From assembly GCF_002234675.1 (NCBI RefSeq), contig NC_019866.2, positions 8,957,261 through 9,021,260 of the forward strand: 64,000 bases of DNA, given 5' to 3'. Below are positions 45,405 to 64,000 of the stretch, piece after piece. The notes under the pieces were generated by a model. That model had not been told where the DNA came from and did not search any database. It worked only from the letters and a program-made list of their open reading frames with translations. Both the position numbers and the translations under genes were made by a program. Origin of the DNA: Oryzias latipes. Lineage: Eukaryota; Chordata; Actinopteri; Beloniformes; Adrianichthyidae. Numbering within the stretch: position 1 is the first letter of the stretch; every line of letters starts with the position of its first letter.

Positions 45405-46576
45405 TCAATTCTCAGAGTCCACAGCAAAAGTCTTTAACATTCGCTGCTCCTTTCTGACACGCATTCGCTCCTTGAAGTCTTCCAGCTCTTTCCTCTGAAA
45501 TAAAAAAAACAAAAACATTTCGATCATCCAATGTGATATTAATCTGTTTTCAAACATAATGCACTTTAGATGCTACCTGTTAAGATGCTACCTCTTACTC
45601 GATAAGCTAAGAACACTTAAAAATAATATTTCAAAGTATGATCATTTGAAGCAATATTGACAGCATGACTCCTCACAAATGTTTATCTGGCTACCAGATA
45701 AACAGATAGTTGATTTTAAAGTTTATAAAACAATAAATTGAGTAGGAACTAGACACTCTCCACAAAATAAACAAGGCTCTAAGATCTGCAGAAGCAATCA
45801 ACTGGGAGAACAACACTTAGAACTAAACCGAATGAAGCTTATTTCTGTTTTGTTGCTGCAATGAGCTCAGACTTCCATTAAAGTCAATGTTTAAAACGTT
45901 GCTTTTTTTAATGTTAAAGTCCAACTTTTCATTGTTTTATTAAAAAAATGTTTTCAACTTTATTTAACTTTCATTTCACTTTGTGTGTGCTGCAAAAGCT
46001 TTGGCATCTATGCAAGGACTGTTAATAGTTTATGTGTAAAAAATAATCTATATGATCACGCTTTCTTGCCTTAATGAGAAAAATATAAACAGAGGGGAAA
46101 AAACGGTATCTATGCTCTTTATTTTACACATACCTTTAACTCCTCACCAGGGGGGAAGATTTCTCTCTGGATACAATAAAAAAAACATTCAGTAAAAGAG
46201 GACAATTAAGAATTATTAATAAAGACAAAAAACGAGAATTCATTCAACGAGAATATATTCCTAAATTTTTATAGCTAAATAAAACAGACTTACTTTTCTC
46301 TTTACTATGTACTCCTCAAAGTACTCTGCTTGATTTGAGATCCAAAACATGGCCACAGGAAAAGACAAATACAGCATCATCTGCTCAAACAACAACAACA
46401 GATCATCATGATATTAGCTGAAAACAAAACGCGAAAGGTAAAATTTCTGAAACTGGCTAAATGGATTTCAAAAACGAATGTTGCCATTTTACACATTTAG
46501 GCTTCCTAAAAACACAAACAATTACATCTGTGTTTTAATTAATACTTACTCGGAAAACCTCAATTTTAACACCCAT
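45405..46576 (-). CDS. pet100: PET100 homologue, cytochrome c oxidase assembly factor
   Basis: Four small exons (5' to 3'): 46550-46576, 46294-46380, 46134-46166, 45405-45494. They join to 78 residues, against 73 in human. The protein begins MGVKIEVFRMM and then has a hydrophobic segment, LYLSFPVAMFW (about residues 12-22), that acts as mitochondrial targeting and inner-membrane anchor in this family. SNQAEYFEEYIVKRKREIFPP follows in two parts (SNQAEYFEEY and VKRKREIFPP), and the C-terminus is highly charged (RMRVRKEQRML). Pet100 is needed to assemble respiratory complex IV. The gene sits just upstream of stxbp2 on the same strand, the arrangement I recall from human. Confidence 0.93.
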
Positions 46577-46599
46577 CTTTTGAAAACTGATTCGCAGCA

Positions 46600-47600
46600 G
46601 CAGTAAATGTTACCCTGACATAACCAAAGACCTTCAGACTACTTCCGGGTTTCTGGGTATCCAATCATTTACAAGTCCTGACACATGCGCAAATGAGGAT
46701 ATCCATGAAACAGCTTTTTAGTTAGAAATTTGCGTATTTTGTCCTTTATTGCTTATCGTTTTGATCCAATTTTATTCTGATTTTTTTAAGGCAACATGTC
46801 ATTTTTTTCTTTTTCTTTTTTACTTTACGACCCTGAAATTCCGCCGCTATCCACTGAGGGGGCTTTGTAGCAGCATATATGTAAATGCATCTATATCTAT
46901 ATAATTCTGTATATACATGTGTAATATAAGCAATCGGTCTGTTAGCATAGACGATGACCGTATAACGTTATATTTTCGTGTATTTGTTTTTTTCCCCCCT
47001 GAAGTTACATATGGCAAACAAACTGGTTTAGATTTAAGTCGGAACATTTATCTTTTTATGTGTTTTCTATACGCAACACAAAGTAAACAAACAAAAAATA
47101 AATGATGCAACGCCCACAAAAATTGAACAATATAATACCTCATGTAATCAAACAAATTCACAAATAATAAAACAAATCAACGGTTAAATTATTTTTAGAT
47201 TATTTTTTTTAAAAGTGCAAAGAACAAATTCTAATAGTTTTACAAGCATGTTTACACCAAACAGAGTTTTAGATTTCATTTATACACTTACAAATACAAT
47301 AATGGCTATATTATTACAAGGACACCTAAAATTGATTGCAACAAGAAGTCGATGGAAAAAATATATCACATTTACTTTTATACCCAATGTTAATCAAAAC
47401 ATGAACACGAAAAGAGGTTTTGAGTCATTTGTTTCTTACAAATGGTATATTTCAAATAAGAAAAGAAAGAGAAAAATAAATTTTAAGAAAGCTGCAATTA
47501 CTTTTCATCTCTTTTTTCATATGGGAAGGATATTATTTTTTAAAGCCCAAAAGATCTACCTAGAATTTGTAGTCATTTGAGACGCAGCTGGTGTACTGAA
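46600..47600. other. Divergent spacer between pet100 and brd4
   Basis: About 1 kb separates the pet100 start (46576, leftward) from the first brd4 leader candidate (rightward). A 121-codon open frame at 47215-47580 is lysine/phenylalanine-rich, follows the AT-rich base composition and has no recognisable motif, so I do not call it a gene. Both flanking promoters lie at the edges. Confidence 0.5.
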
Positions 47601-48122
47601 GTCAGAATTTGCGCTTGACGTCATCGTGACATCAAGAGGTGTTCAGGATCGTCGGAGAGAAAGATCCCGCGCGCCCTGGCAGTCTAATAAACTCAGGTAA
47701 ACGCCGTTGTTTCCAGCATTATTCTGCCAGTTGTGTTGCCTGGGTACACCAAGATAATGTAGTGCCGATGACAAAGTATCACTAACGTAAAAACATCGAC
47801 GGTAGTACAAATGCCCGATGCCCACGGAGACCGTTCTCTAGTAGTGCGGCGGCCTATCTGGATAACTAGCTTGCTAGCTACAGCTAGTTTGCAGTTGTCT
47901 ATCAAAAACACAATAACGTCACATACAGTGAGTATTTGGTCGACCTTGATTGGTTGTCTCATCTGCCGAAATGACTATTTCAGGAATATATTAGCCATCA
48001 AATGATAAAATGGCCACACATTGAGCGCATTTTCCTTGTTTGCTGGTCTGGTGTTGTTGTGAGAGACGGTGACGCCGTCACGGGGATGATGGCGTACACA
48101 CACTCAGACTGAGCCTGTGTCG
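47600..48122 (+). promoter_or_regulatory. brd4: Probable main brd4 promoter and untranslated leader exons
   Basis: Locally GC/CpG-richer than its surroundings. It contains a perfect cAMP-response palindrome tgacgtca at 47616-47623 and a related palindrome tgacgccgtca at 48070-48080. Two leader-exon ends with good donors follow: actcag before gtaaac at 47696 and gtgtcg before gtaaga at 48122. No TATA box is evident, as expected for a housekeeping gene. Assignment to brd4 rests on position and strand, since pet100 points the other way. Confidence 0.5.
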
Positions 48123-51100
48123 GTAAGAATGCAGTCAGTTTAGTGTTTAACTAAGAGTATATGTCTGAATGTCTGATTATATCAGTGTGGCTCGGCCTTT
48201 TTACGTTACGGCGTTTCAGAATATGTTTTTGTTACATTTCTGTTTCGCTAACCACTGCACGTCTACTGTGCTAAACCAAGGCAGCAGACTACCAGGTGGC
48301 CTAATATTAGGGTCTTGCCTCCTAGAAGATGGTCGATAGCCCGCAGTCATCAGTTCAGCGTTTTCTCCCCCAGCAAAAAGAATGCCGTATTTTCAAGTAA
48401 AATAGTTTTGAGTATGTTCTGTTTGCTTCAAGAATGAGACAGTTTCACTTCTACAAAGCATTGACATCCAGCATTGTCAGATATTTTTTTGCCAAGGCTC
48501 ACAACTGTCCCAGGCTCTCTGTTTTCCCTGTTGACAGACTTCAGCCATTGTTTCTTTAAGCTTTAAGCATGAATGTAGTGAAAGTCCGACTAATGCAGTC
48601 ATACAAAGTGTTTCATGAAGACAAATGGTGCTTCTAAATTCATCTGCCTGTTTGTGATTTACTTAGAACACACCACAGAAAAGATATGTCCTGCATTGTT
48701 TTATAGCAAATTCCTAAATAAAACTCTTAAAACTGCAAATGTATGCAGTTTGGTGTTTTTTCATAGCTTTGATTGTGTTTATATGACAAAATATTCATGC
48801 ATGATCATATGTATACATTCAAATAGTGTGGGATAACCATACGGTGGGTAAAACATCAAACCAAAACTGATATATGTGCACAAGACTTCGCTAGATCTAA
48901 GCAACTACACAAAATACAATTATATTTTGAACCAATGCACCTTAATTTTAAAAAAAAAAAAGACTCATTCTTTAAGATTCTAGAATGGCAGTGTCCCTTT
49001 TTTTAATTTTCTGGGTTTGTTGCTATGGTAACAACATCTTTGGCCTGGTTTTGAGTGGTCCCTTTTCAACAAGGCAATTGGTTGCACTTTAAATTGCTTT
49101 GCCTGCTGTCTTAAAAAAATACAACTTGTCTTAAACATAAAAAAGTAATGCAACATTTAAAAATAGTTTCCTCTGTCACACATGGTGGTGTTGTTACATG
49201 TGCTGCCCACAGTAGCTTTCACAAATGCACTGTGATTCATCTGATAACATTAGGTCACCTCAGACAAACAAAATAAACTACTACATAGTTTTCATCTTTT
49301 ATTCTGTGCATTATATATAATATTATGGAAATAATATAAACATATAATATAAACATTTTTCTTCTTAACAGGCATAGCTTCTATATTTATATTTTAAAAT
49401 GTCATCTACTTTGTAGGATGGCAGAAATTGACATTTTATGGCATTTTATGTAATTAAAAAAATGTACACAATGATGCTTGTTCTTTTTTTTATATCAATT
49501 TGATCTTAGTTAGCTTTTCGATTATAAGGCTTATTGGTGACTTTTTTTTTAAATTTTTTATGATGTTATGTGTTGTCTTCCAAGACATGTTACTTTTTAT
49601 TAAGGCTTGAATTAGGTATCAGAGTTTAGTCTTAACAACTAAATCATTTCTTTGTAGTAATGCTTTACTTCTTTTCAGAATAGGATTTTTCATTGAGAAT
49701 CGTGGCAGATTAGTGTTGTAGAGAAATGTTTTATATACAACTGTAAATTTTAAACAGAATCCTCCTAGTACATTTTTCAGTATTGCTTATTATTATTCAT
49801 TAACATTATCACTTTATTATTAAGAACAAATACATGAGATGTACAGTCCAAATGGTAAGAAACCATAAATGATACAATATAAAAGTGAATCTCAGCATTA
49901 TACCATAAAGTGTGCTTACATATACAAGCATACATATGATAAAAGGAAAACGATAAAAAAAACAGAGAAAAAATGCAATGCAAAGACATAATACACCATA
50001 TGAAATATCTTATAAATGTAATGCTTATCAAACATAATTTAAAGACAATAATTTCATTTTTAAAAAGCTATCAGTCAAAAGCTTAATTCAATTCAGTTTT
50101 ATTTGTATAGCCCACATTCACAGCAACTATCATCTCAATGGGCTTTGTACCAGTAATTGTAAAGTGAACCAAAATGCAAATTGATGCCAAAAAGCTAACT
50201 GTTAACTCTGTCTACCTATAAAATGGTTTAAATAGTTTCTTAAGACATCTGAGCAAGTACGCATGACAAAATTCACAAACATTTTGGTGCTGCAACATTC
50301 AGCAACAACGCCTGGTGTCATTGCAGGCCACTGTTTAGTTTTTGTTTTTTTTTCAAGCTTTTCTTATTAGAAAGCCAGGACCCCCATAAAGTTTACATTA
50401 CTTTCTGTGGATGTTTTTCTCAAGAGAGCATCACAGATGAAAATAACATATTTTACCTCTGTACAAGCATTATTGGCTCTACCAAGCAAAAATAAGTTGT
50501 TCTGCTAGACTTCAGAAATAGTTTTTGGTGACATATCAAGTTAAACAACAGGCCTAAACAATACTTAGAACATAAAATCTTAGAGCACATCTTATTCACT
50601 CATGTGAGTGCTTTGGAGAACCTAAGGCAAAGAAAATTGAGACATTTTGCATAAGCAGCTTTTTTTAGACTAAAATAGAAGCTGTTGTTAAACATCTATA
50701 TTAATCCAGTTCTTTTCCCTTTTTACTGAAGTAAAAATTTTTATGTCGGACATTTCTTTGTTCACATCTCTTTGGCGCTTCTTTTCCTCTCCACATCCAG
50801 GCTGCTGCACTCTGGGGCAGCTGACATTGACAGCCATCACCACTGTCTGTATGCCATCGTCGATCCCTCTTGCAAGGGCATTGTCGGCTATCATCAGTCC
50901 AGAAATAGGCTGATCAGTTGTTGGGTTTGCGCTGCAAAGGCCAAAGCTTTAGCGCTCGTACCATAGAAAACAGCTAACACTTTATGCATAGTAAATGATA
51001 GAGCATCTTTAAGACTTGTAGCCTGTTTTATTTGCTCAAAGAGCACCACATTCCTTGTGCTCATTCTTTGCTTTACATTTCATTCATTTAATGTCTTTAG

Positions 51101-51890
51101 GGTGGACTAATGCCTTATTTTAATCCTGCTGTTCTCTCTGTACAGTCACTTTCAGCTTTGTACCCACAAAATCTAGTCAATCTATGTACATGCACACGTA
51201 TTTTACACTTTAATAAGGTTCTCATCGTCCCCTAACTTCAGACTAAGTTGCTTCAGCAGAACTTTAGCAGAACTTTTTCCCAACATGGAAAAATTAACAT
51301 TGTAAAGTGATTAGCAATAAACAAAAAATATAAATGTAAACTAATGTTGTGTAAAATAGAGGAGGACTAAATGGTCAACTGAACTTTATTCAGTTCATTT
51401 CTTTATGGAAAGCAAAGTGATGCCTTTACATGGTTTGGTAGTTCAGTTTTGCACTCTTACACAAAGAAATTAGGACGTCCTTGATAATATTTGAAATTCT
51501 AATATCTAATCTATTTTTGTTTCCAATGGTAAAAAGAGTATACAAAAGTTGATTAAAATATAGTTGATTTAATTAGTGGAGATTCACTTTGTGGAAATGA
51601 ATAAAGATAAATCTTGTTCAAATGAATTAAATTGAACAAAACCTTTAGTCAAAATTTATTAAATATACAATTTGCGAGTTAAATATTAACCTTTTTTTCT
51701 CTGTTTTATGTTTTTACCTGTTAGCTCTTTTTTCTTGCTTATTGCTATCATTGTAAATATTTACATCTGTTCAATAATTTCTTCAATAAATTGTTTTAAT
51801 CAATATGTGATGCAGTTTTTTGAGTTTTTGTTTTGTTTCTTCAAGCTTCAAAATTAGTTTGTGAAAAATTATTTAATTGATACCATTGAA
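48123..51890 (+). other. brd4: Probable first intron of brd4
   Basis: AT-rich sequence with no exon that I can support. A short element beginning attcaattcagttttatttg, of a kind common in teleosts, lies at 50086-50170. The rest shows no repeat structure or coding frame worth naming. Confidence 0.4.
50086..50170. repeat. Short dispersed repeat
   Basis: The words attcaattcagttttatttg, tatagcccacattcacag and catctcaatgggctttg occur in the order known from a widespread teleost repeat. Only about 85 bp are preserved. Confidence 0.4.
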
Positions 51891-51899
51891 ATGTTCTCA

Positions 51900-52733
51900 T
51901 TTTGGAGGGTTTAAGCCACCATACATAATAAGGTGAGTGAGAGAGAGTTTTCCTGAAACCGATGGGAGGATAACTTTAAAAGAGGAGAGTGTGGGGGTGG
52001 AGCATAATGAAATGGACTCAGAAAGGGGGTGTGGTATTGTAGGTGTAACATAGAGCCATAAAGAGCAAGAAACTCAAGCTTGGATGGGAAAGGAGAGGAG
52101 GGAGTAGTGAGCAAGCCCTGGAGGAGGGAGGGAGGGGTGTGTGGGCAGAGGCTTGCTGAATGAGGAAGCGGCAGAGCCATATTTTACTGTTGAGTAACTG
52201 CATGCTGGTTTGCCTGCGCTAGAGTAAGAGCCAGACTATGAGCTAGAAAAATAAAGTTCTTCTCTAGGACCATATCGGAATCTACTCCCTACTTTCAATT
52301 TGATCTCGTTTTTTCTTCTACCTCTTGCTTGCGCCTTGTGTCCACTTTGTCTGGAGAGGCCCTGAAGAGGAAGCACAATGGAACGAAGAGCCTGTGGCAA
52401 CTGGGCTGTTGTACTGCTGAGAGGGGGATGGGGTAGAGAGAAGACCGGTTCACACAGCTAACAGCCTGCCTGCTGTAGGTCCGACAGCCTTTCCTCCCTG
52501 TCTGGACACCCCATTTTTAGGGAGTTTTTTCTTTCATGAAACGGCGACGCTCAAACTCTACTTTGTCTTTCATGGATTACACACCAGTTTCCGTGGGATT
52601 TTAGCGCAAACACTGAAGCTTGTGGAAAAATCTTGGGTGTTTTGGAGGAAACAGAAACTTCTGTGTGATTTTTCTTTCACTTTTCTGAGCTTTCGTCCCC
52701 TGTGGTTGGTTTCTGATTTATTGGAGTTCTTGA
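51900..52733 (+). promoter_or_regulatory. brd4: Candidate second brd4 promoter and leader
   Basis: A purine-rich, GC-richer block (ggagaggagggag, gaggagggagggaggg around 52090-52140) precedes a long transcript-like stretch with no introns, ending at the donor at 52832. The stretch contains a complete short upstream reading frame starting at 52536 (MKRRRSNSTLSF..., 22 codons, stop before 52605). Nothing proves transcription; the call rests on composition and the downstream exon. Confidence 0.35.
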
Positions 52734-52831
52734 ATGGATTACAAGATGCACGCCAAGTCGAACGATTTGTTGGATTTTCAAAAACTGGATGCCCTTCTGG
52801 AGAAAATTGCCCATTCAGTCTCTGTGAAAAG
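52734..52831 (+). CDS. brd4: Candidate alternative first coding exon of brd4
   Basis: ATG at 52734 opens 32 codons (MDYKMHAKSNDL..., then LDALLEKIAHSVSVK) ending in ag before a gtaata donor at 52832. The leftover phase (two bases) matches the acceptor at 56328, ttcctctgtccag. Joining them gives an arginine codon followed by ESSEECNG and an uninterrupted frame through to MGDGLETAQ. The result would be an 86-residue extension of Brd4. The part just before MGDGL ([11 protein letters not shown]) resembles the human N-terminus MSAESGPGTRLRN, but no ATG exists in this frame within the 56.3-kb exon before MGDGL. That makes an upstream coding exon plausible. Inference only. Confidence 0.5.
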
Positions 52832-52839
52832 GTAATACT

Positions 52840-55800
52840 GCGAAGTGAAGCAGCCTCACCTGCATACATTTAATTAAAAAAAAAAGAATCTTCTATAATC
52901 TTACCTATTCTATAAAACGTGTAAAGTTAATGTGAGCCCTTATTCAATAATCCATGAGAAAAAAAAGTTTAGGACAGCCTGCGGTCATGATTCTTGAGAC
53001 CATCATGTGGTTAGCACAATGTTGTGTTTTAACTTGGTTCATCTCAGTTTATTGTACTTCTTCAGTACTTTAAGAATAATTCTGTATATTATGTTGTATT
53101 GGATAAAAGTTCTGTTAGCGTGGGAATAGTAAAATTCCATATTTGAAGCCTGAAGCCACAGACTTACCTTCTGGGAAGAACTGATGTTGGTGGGAGGGTT
53201 CCAAAAAAACATTGGTACTGTGCGTGTGGCAGCCTTAGAAATGTCTGTTGGGAGGGTTGGGTTTACTCTAACTGGTTGGAACTGTTAGGAGCGGATGTGA
53301 TTGTTTTTTTCCTGTATATGCCTGACTCATGGTTCGTCTATTTGAGTCAGCTTTTGAGCTCACATGCTTTCTTGTGTCAAGTTTATATTTCAGTACAAGA
53401 GAAACTCTGTTTGCAAGTTTAAACTGAGTTACGGAAACAAACATTTAGAAATCACTTTTTGTTTTTTGTGTATTTAAAAAAAAACTATGTGAAACATGAA
53501 AACAAAGATCTGAGTTATGACCCCATTTCATTTATTTGTTTGGTTTTTCTTGATACTAGGTTATACGCACAATTGGCCTTCCTTTTAGGTGGTTACTTTT
53601 GATTTTTGTCACTCTTGCAAAACTAGAATTTTATTATTTGAGGATTTAAAAGGAACATTCTATGGACAAATAATTGTTGGGATTATTTGACACAAGGCAA
53701 CTTTTATGCCCTCAGGTCATCTACAAACTACCTTATCTGCCTAATTTCCTTGGAGCTTTTTTCTACAGCTATAAAGCTAACCTGAAAGTTGACTTGACAT
53801 GGAGCAGAACTGTTTAAATCAAAGTTTGACACTCTGCAACACCAAGGTTGACAATTACAAAACTACAATTGGTAGCACTAATCTTTGCCAAATATTACGC
53901 TAAAGTTAAAAAACTCAAATGTTTGTCTGAAATATGATCAATTTGTTAAAACCTTTGAGTTGAGCATTTCATGCTAAGCTCAACTCCTTCAAAGTTTTTG
54001 GTCATCCTGATGAGGGTTATCCCATCTATAACAAAACTTTGTCATACTCTACAGGCCTCAGTAGTAAATATATAAACAGCAAGCAGTGCAAATGGAGAAA
54101 GCACAGTTTCGTTTTTTTCTTTTTTATTTATGTGTTTTAAAAGGCTCTCATGGACTTTTTTTCATTCAATGTTTTTATTAAAGAGAAAACAAAACAAATT
54201 TAGCTAGTGTGAAAAAAATGTGTTTTATCCAGTAGCTTCAACATAGTGTTTTTTGCCTTTGTTTTAAAATCTGGAAGATGGAAATCAAAAAGCAAAGAAA
54301 GAAAAGCCTATTTTGATCATTAAGTTGTAAGAAAAAAAAGAACTACAGAAACGATTTCAAACCACTGCTGTTTGACATGTGAAAAAAATATTTAGTCTTT
54401 TCTTCAAATAGTTTGACCTCTTATGTTTGTGACTGCATATTTTTAGACATAAACCCTTTGGTTGCAACTTAGACACCTGTAAATAGTTTTTATTGTTTTT
54501 GTTGTTTAAATGCTTTAAACCATGGTCTTAGGTAAAAAGCTGTTTACCCCAAACTGTGGTGCAGTTGGCCACTGAATTGGGGCTGCAAACAGCAGATTGC
54601 AGATATGAGTCAGATGCATTCCACTTGCGTTAGAAAAGTAAACTGGCGTAAACTAGTGGCTGAGCAAGGCAAGGAAAAAAGCTGTGCAGAAAAGTAAGCA
54701 AGTTGATTTCTTTTGTTCTTGTTAAAGAACAAAGTTGGGCTCCTGAACAGCCGATTCATTTCCACATGGGGTTTTCCGCACTTAATGCGACTGCTACAGT
54801 TCAGTCTCAGTCAAATCCCACTAGTATTCAATGTGCACTGCCAGTGTATTAGCCAAAAAACACTGACTTCCCAGAAAACTTACCTTTTCCGGTACCTCAA
54901 TGAGATACCGGAAAAGGTACTATAGGACATAGCTGACTGGATGATGATATCACTTCATGCCAAATAACCTTTCAGATGAAATGATGGACTAATGTCGTCA
55001 TCTAATCAGTGATGTCCCATAGTACATACCTTTTCCAGTTTTCAGTAAAAAAGAACAATACATTTCGGAAGGCAAAAGTAATTTACAGAAATCTAAATGA
55101 AATTTTAAAAAACGACATACGGGACATCGCTGATTGGATGATGACATTAAAACATCATTTCAAACCAAAGGTATTTGACATGAAGCAATACTACAGATCA
55201 TCATCCAATCAGAAATGTCCCATTGTACAGTTTCCCGTTTCTCGTTGTGTTTTTTTTTTTTTAAACATTTCATTTTGTTTTCTGGAAATTACTTTTGTTT
55301 TTTTAAATGTTTTTATATTTTAGGTTTTATTTTCTGGAATTTCATTTTGTTTTATAAAATGTAATGCTTTTTTTTTGTATTTGTTTTTTAATTGCCGTTG
55401 TGAACTTTTGAATATTTTTACGTCTAGTGATTGATTTATGATTTGCACTTCAGGCCCCCCTTAGAAAGCACACCAGAATATATCAAAAAAAATTTGGCCT
55501 GACAGGACACCGACTCATTACATAAGAACGATCCTATTGGGTATGTTTTGCTTTCACCCAAAAGTATTTGAATTGGACTAATGCTTTCTTTTTCTACATT
55601 TTTTCCCTATTCATGCAATAGATTTCGTAGCTTTCTAGACTTTGAGGGATTGATCATGAGGTGAAACGTGACTCATCAGCATTCTGATTAGTCACAGATG
55701 CATGCTTATTGTTTGCTTTCCTGTATCGGTGATACAAGACTAACTTGTTTTCTGCATTGGTTTGTTGATCAACTTTATTAGGGATTTTTTTCCATGTCTT

Positions 55801-56320
55801 TGCGTCTTTCTTAAGCATCAAAGACATGAGAGTTCATGCCCTTTTTTGCCATTTATTTTCCTGAGTTTGTCCATCTACATGCCTGAAAACAAATGTAAAA
55901 TATGTATAGACCTGTACCTCAAAGCTGTGTTAAAAATACTTAGACACTAAATGTGTCCAATTGACTTCAGGCAAGATATTTTATCGTTTAGGAATTAGCT
56001 TTGTTTTCTGACTTAGTAAAAAAATGTATAAGATCTAAAACCATCATAACTAAAGGATTGAATTCAAATGTTCCTAAGTTAAACATTGTACCACTTTTCC
56101 ACATGATGTAATCTTATCGTGGTTTAATCCTGCGATTCTAAATCACTTCACACTAGGGTTGTTCTGAATTTTTGTTTTCTTTTACAGAAACACATTTCAT
56201 TGGAAAGCATGTCAGATAAAGCTGGTATTTGAACAGAAGAATTTAGTGACTTTGCTATCATGTCCTGGAGTTAGTCTGTGATGTGTTTAATGTCATGTGA
56301 TTGATGGGCCACTGTTTCCT
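52840..56320 (+). other. brd4: brd4 upstream intron
   Basis: AT-rich, without supported exons. A set of nested inverted repeats lies at 54881-55221 and T-rich low-complexity DNA at 55250-55400. A second possible acceptor (ttttacag at 56187) could start a longer untranslated version of the next exon. Confidence 0.45.
54881..55221. mobile_element. Nested inverted-repeat element(s), MITE-like
   Basis: A perfect 14-bp hairpin, taccttttccggta at 54881-54894 and its complement at 54906-54919, has an 11-base loop. A roughly 25-bp unit close to gggacatcgctgattggatgatga then occurs four times in alternating orientation, at about 54924 (+), 54995 (-), 55121 (+) and 55198 (-). No coding frame. This looks like tandem or nested foldback-type elements. 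Confidence 0.6.
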
Positions 56321-56488
56321 CTGTCCAGAGAGTCCAGTGAGGAGTGCAATGGGATCAGTGGTGCTCTGTCAGTGGAGTCTGTGTCGGGGCCAAGACTAAA
56401 CTGGTGTCCTGCCAACACCACTGCCCCTGCTTCTGCTCCAGCTCCAGCTTCTTCTCCAGGGCCCGAACCCACACCCCTACCTTTCAGA

Positions 56489-63839
<7,351 letters not shown>

Positions 63840-64000
63840 GTAAGAGCAGTGGTGCAGATGTTGGTTTTTTACTGGTTTAACCCTGTTTTTGTTGTTTGTT
63901 TGTTTTTACTGCTGTTGCAGGACAAAGATTATATTTGTAAAGCACACCTAACATTTTATTTCATGGTCACAATATCTCAGATGTGTTTATGTATGTGTTC
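63840..64000 (+). other. brd4: Start of the next brd4 intron at the window edge
   Basis: gtaaga at 63840 opens an intron that has not closed by the end of the window. The remaining brd4 exons, including the C-terminal P-TEFb-interacting region of the long isoform, lie to the right. Confidence 0.7.

Noticed and set aside
47215-47580. 121-codon open frame between pet100 and brd4
   Set aside because: Composition simply reflects AT-rich DNA, there is no motif and no splice context.
56297-56488. GTG-initiated N-terminal extension of Brd4 within the 56.3-kb exon alone
   Set aside because: An in-frame stop lies at 56288 and no ATG occurs before MGDGL; an upstream spliced exon explains the open frame better.

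Overview
The window is vertebrate nuclear DNA: AT-rich, intron-containing genes with GT-AG junctions, abundant microsatellites and small transposons. The proteins and the dispersed repeats (a TGAA-tailed repeat, a GATAA-tailed retroelement 3' end, a TA-flanked MITE) point to a ray-finned, probably percomorph, teleost. Species cannot be fixed from sequence alone. Layout: (1) 1-3480, upstream flank with a retroposed insert bounded by an 18-bp target duplication. (2) 3484-15317 and 18160-29293, two complete head-to-tail fast skeletal myosin heavy chain genes on the + strand. Each has 39 coding exons; I joined every exon by hand and obtained open frames of 1935 and 1939 residues. (3) 34317-29964, minus strand, a 13-exon gene for a 682-residue protein with seven GoLoco motifs and no TPR domain, best explained as an expanded fish pcp2. 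(4) 43822-35914, minus strand, stxbp2 (Munc18-2), 19 exons, 592 residues, complete. (5) 46576-45405, minus strand, pet100, 4 exons, 78 residues. (6) from about 47.6 kb to beyond the right edge, + strand, brd4: both bromodomains and the ET domain are present and the 3' half lies outside the window. The block pcp2-stxbp2-pet100 matches the neighbourhood I recall from human 19p13.2, here lying between a fast-muscle myosin cluster and brd4. The genes do not form one pathway: the myosins are sarcomeric motors, the GoLoco protein should bind Gi/o alpha-GDP, Stxbp2 serves SNARE-mediated exocytosis, Pet100 is a complex IV assembly factor and Brd4 reads acetylated histones. Main points for a second look: two GC-AG introns in the second myosin gene but none in the first; patchy near-identity of introns between the two myosins, suggesting gene conversion; a three-exon GoLoco cassette duplicated within the pcp2-like gene; an upstream exon that would give Brd4 an 86-residue N-terminal extension with matching splice phase; and an unidentified antisense coding-like block inside a brd4 intron. 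No prokaryotic features, CRISPR arrays or tRNA genes were seen.
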